A stretch of 8,067 bases of DNA from Victivallales bacterium. Its GTDB lineage: Bacteria; Verrucomicrobiota; Lentisphaeria; Oligosphaerales; Oligosphaeraceae. Below the pieces are notes generated by a model. That model was not told the DNA's origin. It made no database searches and saw only the letters and a list, made by a program, of their open reading frames with translations. Positions 1 to 6,480 of the stretch are shown in pieces (positions within the stretch are counted from its first letter, which is position 1; each line of letters opens with the position of its first letter). A program made the position numbers and the translations under genes. The DNA is taken from contig JAFRLP010000519.1 in NCBI GenBank assembly GCA_017431185.1, positions 1-8,067 of the forward strand, written 5' to 3'.

Positions 1-1469
1 CCAATGAACTGTTTCCGGACGCCTCCATCACCCTAAGAAACGGGCGTTGCAACACCGTCCTGTTCTACAAAAACGACCGTCAAGGACAGGAAATCATCAA
101 CAATTCGCTAAGTCTCCTGGATGGCGTGAAGATACCCCGACGCGAAGTGGAGAAACTCCAGGGGACAATCGAACGGCTCCATCAACTCTCGCTGGACCCC
201 AATTGCGCACCCTCCACCGCCGAATTTCTACGCTATTTCCGTCTGCCCAATCCAGACGCATTGCCGGAGGCCTGGCGCATCACGGAACGCGGGCGGCGGC
301 TCCTGGTGCTCTGGGGCTACTGGCGCGGCTCCCAGGATTCCCTGCTTCTCCCCAAGTCCGCCGTGGCGGATTCCCAGGACTGGAAAAACAACGACAAACG
401 CTGTGACCTGGTGAACAAACTCAAACCCTATACCACTCCTCTCGCTCCCTTGCCGGTCAAAATCATCATCGCCGTTTTGCTGGTGCTCCTGCTCTTGTGG
501 GGATGTCCCAAATGCTGCTCAGGCAAGCACAAGGAGAATCCCCAGCCACCGCAGGCCACAACCGAGAACGGGATGACGAAGGAGGCGCAGGGGAGTGCTG
601 CCGCGAACCTCGACACCCCCCAATTCAAGCAGCAGCGTGACGACGCCATGTTGCCACAGTGTACTCCTGAACAACGGGCGCAGGCGCTTCAATCTCTGGA
701 GGAACTCCAGAAAAACGGGCGGACACTCTCCGAGCCGCAGCGGAACGCCTACCAGAAACTGCTCCTGAAAAACATCCAGGACGACATGGAGAAACTGCGC
801 CGCCAAATCCAGGAGGTCGCCAACGACCAGAGGGTTCCCGCTGCCATTCGTCAGTCCATCGTGCATGAGGACCAGCGGGACAATGCGGTGCGGCAAATCC
901 GCCAGCGCGTGGCCCGGAACCAGGCCACGCCAGGCGAACAGCGTCTCTGCCAGACCCTGGAGAACCGGCAGAAGACCAGCGACAAAAATGCCGAGGAGTC
1001 CCGTCTGCGCAGCGAGGACATCGCCAACACCATCTCCGACTTGAACAAGTGGCGGGAAAAGGCCAACCAGGGGAAAGCGCAGACTGGGGAGAGCTGCCCC
1101 GAATGCCATTTCACCGCGGCGGCCTTCACCCCCAGGGTGCTGGGTTATTCGCTTACCCCCGACCTGTTCTGTGAAGTCAAACTGCAATTCATCCCGACCT
1201 GCGATCAGGTCCGCGATTTCCGCATTGATTACCTCAAGATAGGCTACTTGGCATTCCAGCGTAAATTCAACTGGGACGCCAGCCGCCGAATCATGTCCTT
1301 CCGGCTCAAGCAGTCGGAAATCAAGGATGGCAAGCTCAGGATGCTCGCCACCGCCAGCTACACACACGCGGGGCAGACGCTGCCAGCCGAATTCGCCCTC
1401 ACCGTCGCCGTCTCCTCCACCAAAAAGACAACCATTACAGTGGATGACGTCAACGTCTTTGCAAGGTAA
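1..1469 (+). CDS. Membrane protein of unknown function with coiled-coil middle, 5' end missing
   Basis: I do not recognise this family. The frame is open to the left edge, so the GTG at 126 is not a credible start; 488 residues are visible before the TAA at 1467-1469. In order they show: about 150 residues of mixed composition; one hydrophobic segment at about visible residues 151-168 (VKIIIAVLLVLLLLWG), probably a single membrane span; a Cys cluster directly after it (CPKCC); a polar Gln/Pro-rich stretch; a charged helical, probably coiled-coil region at about 209-359; and a C-terminal domain of about 120 residues that opens with CPECHF and alternates hydrophobic and polar residues like a beta-rich fold. 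The next gene starts 5 nt downstream and its ribosome site lies at the end of this gene, so the two are probably co-translated and may work together. A lipoprotein reading of LWGC is unlikely, because the segment is internal and Trp is wrong for a lipobox. That it is coding is secure; the function is unknown. Confidence 0.85.
   Translation, partial: NELFPDASITLRNGRCNTVLFYKNDRQGQEIINNSLSLLDGVKIPRREVEKLQGTIERLHQLSLDPNCAPSTAEFLRYFRLPNPDALPEAWRITERGRRLLVLWGYWRGSQDSLLLPKSAVADSQDWKNNDKRCDLVNKLKPYTTPLAPLPVKIIIAVLLVLLLLWGCPKCCSGKHKENPQPPQATTENGMTKEAQGSAAANLDTPQFKQQRDDAMLPQCTPEQRAQALQSLEELQKNGRTLSEPQRNAYQKLLLKNIQDDMEKLRRQIQEVANDQRVPAAIRQSIVHEDQRDNAVRQIRQRVARNQATPGEQRLCQTLENRQKTSDKNAEESRLRSEDIANTISDLNKWREKANQGKAQTGESCPECHFTAAAFTPRVLGYSLTPDLFCEVKLQFIPTCDQVRDFRIDYLKIGYLAFQRKFNWDASRRIMSFRLKQSEIKDGKLRMLATASYTHAGQTLPAEFALTVAVSSTKKTTITVDDVNVFAR
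1463..1466 (+). promoter_or_regulatory. Shine-Dalgarno site of the coiled-coil gene, inside the upstream gene's end
   Basis: AAGG sits 8 nt before the ATG at 1475 and overlaps the last sense codons of the preceding gene, whose TAA follows at once. This supports the ATG at 1475 and suggests translational coupling of the two genes. Confidence 0.6.
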
Positions 1470-1474
1470 CCCAA

Positions 1475-3385
1475 ATGGCTCACTCCATATACATTCTTCT
1501 TGACGGAACCATGCCCAAGGCGTCCTCGCTCACGGAGTCCATCAAGAGCCGTCTGAATTGGCTGCGGGACGAATTGCGCAGAAGCGCAAACGAATACCGC
1601 CTGGCTGTATTCTCGTATGGAGCCATCAACTTCAATACCGTGCTGCCATTGTCCAATGTCAAGGAGGCAACCGCCCCCCTGCCCTTCCAGCCACAAGTTG
1701 GTTTCCGTTCCCTTGGTTCGGCGCTTGGCAAGGTTGCGCACATTGTCGCAAAGGACCGCAGGAACTACCCTGATGACACGCGCCTTCTCTATGTGGTGTC
1801 CCATGGCGTTCCTCTGCCGAAACTGAAAAAACCGGAACTGGACGAGAAACTGCTTCCCTGCGGTTTCAGCAAAAAGACCGTTGTCCTGCTCGGGGACATC
1901 CCCGACAGCGCACCAGGGGAATATCTGCCGTTGACCCCCAACATTTACCAGAACCAGCCTGACGAACTATTCAATAACGTGCTCTCCGATGTGGGAGCGG
2001 CCATCCGCCGTCCTGCCCCGCCGATACTGGGCAGCACCATCGGACGAAAGTCCGCAGTGACCTCGAAAGGCAAGGCAAAGGCCGACAGCGCAGAGTGTCC
2101 TGCATCACCATCCATTCCCCCGCCCCTCATCCCCACCATAAAGCCCAAGAGGGTCAAGACACCGCCGCCCTTGCCGTCGGCTGTCACCGCCGACGCGCAG
2201 CGCAGGGCCTCTGACTTGAGGACAGCCCCTCCCGCCGTTTCCACTGCGGAGACAAGGCTATTGAGAACACAGCACCTGGCGCTGATGGAAAAGGTGCGGG
2301 ATTTGGAGTCGCGACTGTCTGCACAGGCATCGACAACGGTGTCGCTGAATGGTTTGACCGCCAGAAACAATGAACTGGAAAGGCAATTGAGCAACGCCCA
2401 GGCGAAACTCGCCGAACTGGAAAAATCACGGAGCGCCAGCGAACAGAACAGTCAAACATTGCAGAAGACGGAGGCCAGACTGGCCGAACAGGAGAAAACC
2501 CTCTCCGCCACCAAGAGGAAACTTTCAGCGGCCCTCTCGGAAAACGAGAAGCTCAAACAGCAGATTCAGGAGCAGACCGTTCAGCAAAAGGAACAGGTCT
2601 CTCTCCTCTCCAGCCAGGCAGACGAACAACGCAACGGGTTGACCGCCAGAAACAATGAACTGGAAAGGCAATTGAGCAGCGCCCAGGCGAAACTCGCCGA
2701 ACTGGAAAAGTCACTGAGCGCCAGCGAACAGAACAGTCAAGCATTGCAGAGGACGGAGGCCAGTCTGGCCGAACAGGAGAAAGCCCTCTCCGCCACCAGG
2801 CAGAAACTGTCAGCGGTCCTCTCGGAAAACGAGAAACTCAAACAGCAGATTCAGGAGCAGACGGCTCGGCAAAAGGAGCGGGTATCTCTCCTCTCCAGCC
2901 AGGCAGACGAACAACGCGCGGCGCAGGAACAGAAGATTGCCGAACTGCAAACCGCCAAACAGACCCTTGAACAGAAAGTGCTGGGACAGGCCACACTCCA
3001 GACGGAACTGGAGATGACCAGGCAGATGTGGGCGCAAACCCAGGAATTCAATAAAAGCCTGCAGGGCCAGGTGGAGGGACTTAAGCGTATTGTTGACAGG
3101 CAAAAACAGGAACTCGCCAAATGCGAGACAAGCCACGCGCAAGCCATCTCCGGCAATCAGCTGGAACTTGACAGGCTCCAGCAGGAAAACAGTGTCCTGC
3201 GGCAAAAATACGCCGACCTCGAAAAAGAGTGCCGCCCCTATCTGCAACTCCTGACCCAGCGGAGAGACGCCGATGCCAGAAGACAAAGAAGAAAAGAGGA
3301 GGAAGAGAGGCAAAAGGCCAATAAGAGGAAAGAAGAACTCAATGATGTGTTTGGGTCGGACGACTTCCCCAGCGACCCAGGCTAA
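1475..3385 (+). CDS. Degenerate vWA-like domain protein with long duplicated coiled coil
   Basis: 636 residues; not a family I can name. Residues 1-175 follow the order of a von Willebrand factor A domain of the TerY/YegL kind: a hydrophobic strand ending in Asp (IYILLDGT, D10), a helix, a strand (LAVFSYGA), a Gly-Ser motif (SLGSALG, 79-85), then LLYVVSHGVP. The metal site looks spoiled: DxSxS reads D10-G-T-M-P14, and the usual Asp of the TDG-type motif is His110. Residues about 180-260 are a Pro/Lys-rich linker. From about 262 to 620 the protein is Glu/Gln/Lys/Leu-rich with few prolines, a long coiled coil, and it ends in a highly charged tail. Residues 292-386 and 387-481 are a near-exact tandem repeat of 95 residues. 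No signal peptide or membrane span is seen, so it is probably cytoplasmic and may contact the membrane protein encoded just upstream. A vWA domain with a coiled-coil arm suggests a scaffold or protein-binding role, which is inference only. Confidence 0.85.
   Translation: MAHSIYILLDGTMPKASSLTESIKSRLNWLRDELRRSANEYRLAVFSYGAINFNTVLPLSNVKEATAPLPFQPQVGFRSLGSALGKVAHIVAKDRRNYPDDTRLLYVVSHGVPLPKLKKPELDEKLLPCGFSKKTVVLLGDIPDSAPGEYLPLTPNIYQNQPDELFNNVLSDVGAAIRRPAPPILGSTIGRKSAVTSKGKAKADSAECPASPSIPPPLIPTIKPKRVKTPPPLPSAVTADAQRRASDLRTAPPAVSTAETRLLRTQHLALMEKVRDLESRLSAQASTTVSLNGLTARNNELERQLSNAQAKLAELEKSRSASEQNSQTLQKTEARLAEQEKTLSATKRKLSAALSENEKLKQQIQEQTVQQKEQVSLLSSQADEQRNGLTARNNELERQLSSAQAKLAELEKSLSASEQNSQALQRTEASLAEQEKALSATRQKLSAVLSENEKLKQQIQEQTARQKERVSLLSSQADEQRAAQEQKIAELQTAKQTLEQKVLGQATLQTELEMTRQMWAQTQEFNKSLQGQVEGLKRIVDRQKQELAKCETSHAQAISGNQLELDRLQQENSVLRQKYADLEKECRPYLQLLTQRRDADARRQRRKEEEERQKANKRKEELNDVFGSDDFPSDPG
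2348..2917 (+). repeat. Two 285-bp tandem in-frame repeats within the coiled-coil gene
   Basis: Unit 1 is 2348-2632 and unit 2 is 2633-2917, each exactly 95 codons. Aligning by eye I count 21 nucleotide differences (about 93% identity) and 12 amino-acid differences. Both units begin with NGLTARNNELERQL and end with SLLSSQADEQR. The length is in frame, so the duplication lengthens the coiled coil without breaking it. Confidence 0.92.
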
Positions 3386-3463
3386 GGAGTCGAAAAAAAT
3401 AAGCGATTCAGTTCCCCCTCACCTGTTTTGCCGTGCGCATCCTCTGATTCGCCAAAGGAGAAT

Positions 3464-3540
3464 GACGTGCCAGGCGCGAGCCCCCAGTCTGCCCGCGAGG
3501 CCTTCAGGCCTCGCGGATTGAAGCAGCCTGCGGTTCTGAA
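3464..3540 (+). repeat. Intergenic repeat, copy A, with perfect hairpin
   Basis: About 77 bp running from GACGTGCCAGGCG to TTCTGAA. It aligns over its whole length, with small gaps, to 3900-3977. Its centre is a perfect palindrome: CCGCGAGGCCT (3493-3503), TC, AGGCCTCGCGG (3506-3516). The conserved block GCGGATTGAAGCAGCC follows the hairpin. It lies about 80 bp after the stop of the coiled-coil gene and could double as a 3'-end hairpin of that transcript, although no T-run follows directly. Confidence 0.75.
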
Positions 3541-3584
3541 CAGCCACAAACAAAGAAAAATTAAAGTTTTTTTGAGGTACTCGC

Positions 3585-3614
3585 TTGCAAAATGGGCAAA
3601 GTGTGGCATATTAA
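3585..3614 (+). promoter_or_regulatory. Putative sigma-70-type promoter for the tRNA pair
   Basis: TTGCAA (3585-3590) is a 4/6 match to the -35 consensus. Two overlapping -10 candidates follow: CATATT (3607-3612, 16-nt spacer) and TATTAA (3609-3614, 18-nt spacer), each 4/6. An A/T-rich tract at about 3551-3573 lies upstream, like an UP element, and the tRNA-Ser gene begins about 30 nt downstream. This is the only AT-rich stretch in the gap before the tRNAs. It is a moderate match, not proof. Confidence 0.45.
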
Positions 3615-3642
3615 TGTTGTTGTTTGAAAAGAGAGCACCAAA

Positions 3643-3740
<98 letters not shown>

Positions 3741-3759
3741 AAAACTCCATCGTTTTCAT

Positions 3760-3834
3760 TGCGGGTGGGAGGTAAGGTATTTCGTGAGCCCCATAAGCTC
3801 ATTTAACCAGGTTCGATTCCTGGACCCGCTACCA
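3760..3834 (+). tRNA. Atypical CAU-anticodon tRNA (tRNA-Met-like), CCA encoded
   Basis: A complete cloverleaf of 75 nt can be folded. The acceptor TGCGGGT (3760-3766) pairs with ACCCGCT (3824-3830) at six of seven positions, with a T-T mismatch at 1-72. The D arm is GAGG/TTTC with two G-T pairs. The anticodon arm is TGAGC-CCCATAA-GCTCA (3785-3801) with CAT at 3792-3794. The T arm CCAGG-TTCGATT-CCTGG is perfect, followed by A3831 and CCA. It departs from the consensus at position 8 (G, not T), position 14 (T, not A) and position 33 (C, not T). The 1-72 mismatch and the A11-T24 pair are initiator traits, but the three G-C pairs of the initiator anticodon stem are absent. It could be an elongator Met tRNA, a lysidine-type Ile tRNA, an odd initiator or a decaying copy. 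That it is tRNA-derived is firm; its identity is not. Confidence 0.8.
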
Positions 3835-3841
3835 TATTGCA

Positions 3842-3879
3842 AAAGCCGCGCAGATTTCATTGTCTGCGCGGCTTTTTTT
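3842..3879 (+). terminator. Rho-independent terminator after the tRNA pair
   Basis: AGCCGCGCAGA (3844-3854) and TCTGCGCGGCT (3863-3873) form a perfect 11-bp GC-rich stem with an 8-nt loop (TTTCATTG), followed by a run of seven T (3873-3879). It starts 8 nt after the second tRNA's CCA. On the - strand the hairpin is followed by only four T, so it may weakly end the converging polysaccharide transcript too, whose last stop is at 3996-3998. Confidence 0.92.
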
Positions 3880-3899
3880 GTCCGCAGCTCCCTGAACTC

Positions 3900-3977
3900 G
3901 ACATGCCAGGCGAAAGTTCCCCAATTTGCCCGCATGGCCCAGGCATTGCGGATTGAGCAGCCCGGGGCGGCCCTGAA
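3900..3977 (+). repeat. Intergenic repeat, copy B, with imperfect hairpin
   Basis: This diverged copy of the element at 3464-3540 has the same orientation. Shared blocks in order are GAC-TGCCAGGCG, a C-rich stretch, TTGCCCGC (CTGCCCGC in copy A), the hairpin, GCGGATTGA, GCAGCC and CTGAA. The palindrome here is weaker: CCGCATGGCC / GGCATTGCGG, eight of ten pairs. It fills the gap between the tRNA terminator and the stop of the dehydrogenase gene, so the two copies bracket the tRNA pair. Confidence 0.7.
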
Positions 3978-3995
3978 TGCAGTTGCGTCCACCCC

Positions 3996-5303
3996 CTACA
4001 GTCGGCCATCGACCTGTTCGCGCGGCAAAAAGCCCTTGATGTCGAAGACCACGGCGTCATCGGATTTCCACTCACTCAAATCCAAATCAGCAAACTGACG
4101 ATGAGCCACCGCCAGGACAATAGCGTCATAGCGATGTCCTGCCAGCCTTGCCAGGGAATCCACCGAACGGAGACCGTATTCGCGCTGCACCTCGTCAGGG
4201 CTTGCCCAAGGGTCATGGACATCGACGTCGCAGCCGAATTCCTGAAGTCCCCGCACCACATCCACCGCATGTGAATTACGGATATCGGGGCAATTCTCCT
4301 TGAAGGTAAGCCCCAATTGCAGCACCTGGGCGTGCAACACCCGCCCCCCGCGGCGAATCATCAGCTTGACGATTTCCGAGGCAACGTACTTGCCCATGCC
4401 GTCGTTGATGCGGCGTCCCGCCAAAATGACCTCCGGCAAATAGCCCAGCGCCTGGGCCTTGTGAGTCAGGTAGTAGGGGTCCACGCCAATGCAGTGCCCG
4501 CCCACCAGACCAGGCTTGAAGCGCAGGAAATTCCATTTGGTGCCCGCGGCCTCCAGCACCTCATTCGTGTCAATGCCAATCAGACGGAAAATCTTGGCCA
4601 GTTCATTGACAAACGCGATGTTCAAATCACGCTGGGAGTTCTCGATGACCTTCGCGGCCTCCGCCACCTTGAGGCTGCTGGCCCGATGCGTCCCGTTCTG
4701 CAAGATGGCCTTGTAAAGCGCGTCCACAAGTTCAGCCGTCTCCGGCGTGGAGCCAGAGGTAATCTTGCGAATCTTCAGCAGGGTATGCTCCTTGTCGCCG
4801 GGGTTGATGCGCTCAGGGCTATAACCGCAGAAAAAACCCTGGTTGAATGTCAGGCCAGAGGCCCGTTCCAGCACAGGCACGCACTCCTCCTCCGTGCATC
4901 CAGGATAGACGGTGCTCTCATAGATGACCACGGAACCTGGGCGCATGACCGCGCCCACCGTCTCGCTGGCGCACAGCAAAGGGGTCAAATCAGGGCGATT
5001 GTACTTGTCCACGGGAGTCGGCACCGTGACGATGAACACATCGCACTCCCGCAAATCCTCCGGATTCCCCGTATAGCGCAGTCGGCTGGCGGTTGCCAGC
5101 TCCTCGCCGGCGACCTCAAGCGTCCGGTCAACGCCAGCCTTCAGAGCCTCCAGCCGGGCCGCCTTGACGTCAAAGCCGATGGTGTCGAACTGCTTTCCGA
5201 ACTCCACCGCCAAGGGCAAACCCACATATCCCAGACCGATGATGGCCAGCCTCAATTCCCGTTTCCGCAGCGGCGTGAGCTTGTCCAGAGGGGAGCATTC
5301 CAT
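3996..5303 (-). CDS. tviB: TviB/WbpO-type UDP-N-acetylhexosamine 6-dehydrogenase
   Basis: An NAD-dependent enzyme that oxidises C6 of UDP-N-acetylglucosamine (or -galactosamine) in two steps to the uronic acid, a precursor for acidic surface polysaccharides; cytoplasmic. Numbering from the TTG at 5309 (437 residues), the NAD-binding turn GLGYVGLP is at 25-32. YESTVYPG (130-137) and YSPERINPGD (163-172) are family motifs, with ITSGSTPE just after; this stretch is close to Vi-antigen TviB as I remember it. NSQRDLNIAFVNE is at 224-236. The catalytic Cys is C273 in GGHCIGVDPYYL, and GLTFKENCPDIRNS is at 333-346. Length is normal and all three domains are complete. The ATG at 5303, 2 nt after the upstream stop, is preferred; the TTG at 5309 overlapping that stop (TTGA) is the alternative, and neither has a strong ribosome site. 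It is the last gene of the operon. Family assignment is very sure; GlcNAc versus GalNAc cannot be decided here. Confidence 0.93.
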   Translation of the reverse strand: MECSPLDKLTPLRKRELRLAIIGLGYVGLPLAVEFGKQFDTIGFDVKAARLEALKAGVDRTLEVAGEELATASRLRYTGNPEDLRECDVFIVTVPTPVDKYNRPDLTPLLCASETVGAVMRPGSVVIYESTVYPGCTEEECVPVLERASGLTFNQGFFCGYSPERINPGDKEHTLLKIRKITSGSTPETAELVDALYKAILQNGTHRASSLKVAEAAKVIENSQRDLNIAFVNELAKIFRLIGIDTNEVLEAAGTKWNFLRFKPGLVGGHCIGVDPYYLTHKAQALGYLPEVILAGRRINDGMGKYVASEIVKLMIRRGGRVLHAQVLQLGLTFKENCPDIRNSHAVDVVRGLQEFGCDVDVHDPWASPDEVQREYGLRSVDSLARLAGHRYDAIVLAVAHRQFADLDLSEWKSDDAVVFDIKGFLPREQVDGRL

Positions 5304-5305
5304 AT

Positions 5306-6412
5306 TCAAAGGGTGTCCAAGAGATGACGGATGCTTTTTTCACGCGCCTCAATGCTCAGGCAAAGTTGCATCTGCACCCGCGCGCGATGCAGGTTCTGCC
5401 CTTCATGCTTGACCTTGAAATAGACGTCTCCCGCCAGATAATCGGCGTAGAACCGCAGGCACAGCTCATAGGTGATGAGCCGCACCGCATCGTAGAGGTA
5501 ATGCTTTTCCGCCTCCGTCATGTAATTGCAGGAGTGCGCCTTGTACCCCTTGAGCAGAGCCTCGCACAAGTCCAAATCGAACAGCACACGATTCAAGTCC
5601 AGGCACTCCTCGCCAGCCGGATTGCAGCAGGAACGCAGACAGTCGCCAATGTCATAATGGACAAGGCCAGGCTTCACCGTGTCCAAATCTATGATGGCTG
5701 TGCCTTTGGCGGTCGCGTCGTCAATCATGATGTTGGAGACCTTGGGGTCTCCGTGGATGACCCGGTCCGTCAACTCCCCTCTGGCCTTCGCATCCTCCAG
5801 AATGGAGGCCCACTCGCGGCGTTCCGTCAGAAAGCGGAAGACGTTTCGGGCAAACTGGGAACTGTTGCGGCGCGCCTTGCCCTCTGGGGTGGACACGCTT
5901 TCGTCCAGCCTGGCAAAATACGCGGGCGTGATATGGAAGCCAGGCAGCGTATCCTGAAGCCCCTCGGTGGGCATGTCGCTCATCAGGTGATGAAAATTCC
6001 CCAGCACGGCCCCCACCTCGCGGGCGTGCTCCGTGTTCTGTATGGTGTCGTAGGAGTGCGCGGAGGCAATCCTTGTGATGGCGCGCCAGTAATCACCGCT
6101 TCCGTCAATGGCAAAGTCGCGGCCATCCTTGGCTGGGATGACCCTGGGCAGCTGCCATATACGGTCTGCATTGTCGTGTTCCGCAATCAACTTCTGATGG
6201 GCATGCTGCGTCACCAGATGCATATTGTGCATGATATGCTCTGGATTATGGAACACCTTTCGGTTGATGCGCTGGACAACGATGTTCTCCTCGGAAAAAA
6301 CCGTGCGGAAAATGACATTATAGGTGTCATTGACGTTGCCGTATCCCATCGGAGTTGCACTGACCAGCCAGCCGTCAACGTCAAACTGCTGGGCCATGAT
6401 TGCCGCTTTCAT
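5306..6412 (-). CDS. APH-fold sugar kinase, N-acetylhexosamine 1-kinase (NahK)-like
   Basis: 368 residues of the aminoglycoside/choline phosphotransferase fold. The N-terminal lobe has GYGNVNDTY (23-31) as nucleotide loop and IVVQRIN (44-50) with the strand that precedes the core. The catalytic loop is VIHGDPKVSNIMID (218-231; H220, D222, N227), the metal-binding motif is IIDLDTVKPG (240-249; D242, D244), and DIGDCLR (254-260) follows. IIDLDT-PG, the D-GD-R segment and the C-terminal RFYADYLAGDVYF match NahK of bifidobacteria as I recall it, which makes N-acetylhexosamine 1-phosphate from GlcNAc or GalNAc and ATP. A drug-resistance role is unlikely. Setting it before a UDP-HexNAc dehydrogenase suggests it feeds salvaged sugar into polymer precursor, which is inference. 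Its TGA touches the start of the dehydrogenase gene. The ATG start is backed by a good ribosome site. Fold is sure; exact substrate is open. Confidence 0.87.
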   Translation of the reverse strand: MKAAIMAQQFDVDGWLVSATPMGYGNVNDTYNVIFRTVFSEENIVVQRINRKVFHNPEHIMHNMHLVTQHAHQKLIAEHDNADRIWQLPRVIPAKDGRDFAIDGSGDYWRAITRIASAHSYDTIQNTEHAREVGAVLGNFHHLMSDMPTEGLQDTLPGFHITPAYFARLDESVSTPEGKARRNSSQFARNVFRFLTERREWASILEDAKARGELTDRVIHGDPKVSNIMIDDATAKGTAIIDLDTVKPGLVHYDIGDCLRSCCNPAGEECLDLNRVLFDLDLCEALLKGYKAHSCNYMTEAEKHYLYDAVRLITYELCLRFYADYLAGDVYFKVKHEGQNLHRARVQMQLCLSIEAREKSIRHLLDTL

Positions 6413-6420
6413 ATCTTCAA

Positions 6421-6425
6421 TCCTT
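6421..6425 (-). promoter_or_regulatory. Shine-Dalgarno site of the NahK-like kinase gene
   Basis: On the - strand AAGGA lies 8 nt upstream of the ATG whose first base is 6412. It fixes this start and shows the gene has its own ribosome entry despite the 66-bp gap to the gene before it. Confidence 0.65.
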
Positions 6426-6446
6426 TTGTATTCTGCCAGAAGCCGT

Positions 6447-6480
6447 AAAAAGATAACTGAAAATGCAGACTTTATCTTTT
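6447..6480 (-). promoter_or_regulatory. AT-rich hairpin at the phosphatase/sugar-kinase junction
   Basis: AAAAGATAA (6448-6456) and TTATCTTTT (6472-6480) are perfect inverted repeats of 9 bp. An inner CTG/CAG pair (6457-6459, 6466-6468) closes a 6-nt loop after a 3-nt bulge. On the transcribed - strand the hairpin includes the phosphatase stop codon and its 3' arm ends in five T. It resembles a weak intrinsic terminator or attenuator, or an RNA-processing or stability element, between two operon genes. The low GC content makes strong termination doubtful. Confidence 0.4.

Noticed and set aside
519..1367. 282-codon - strand ORF with a leucine- and valine-rich composition.
   Set aside because: It is the antisense of a Gln/Glu/Lys-rich helical region, which always reads as hydrophobic. 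The + strand frame is longer and continues in both directions to a coupled gene.
2348..2917. Tandem repeat as a CRISPR or other spaced array.
   Set aside because: The units are contiguous, 285 bp, in frame and coding; there are no spacers.
4317..5327. 336-codon + strand ORF opposite the dehydrogenase.
   Set aside because: The complete TviB-type protein is on the - strand; the + frame has no family motifs.
5306..6412. Aminoglycoside resistance gene.
   Set aside because: The fold is shared, but the sequence resembles N-acetylhexosamine 1-kinase and the gene sits in a polysaccharide operon.
5324..6448. 374-codon + strand ORF opposite the sugar kinase.
   Set aside because: The - strand frame has conserved catalytic motifs and a ribosome site; the + frame shows no recognisable domain and is a GC-driven shadow.
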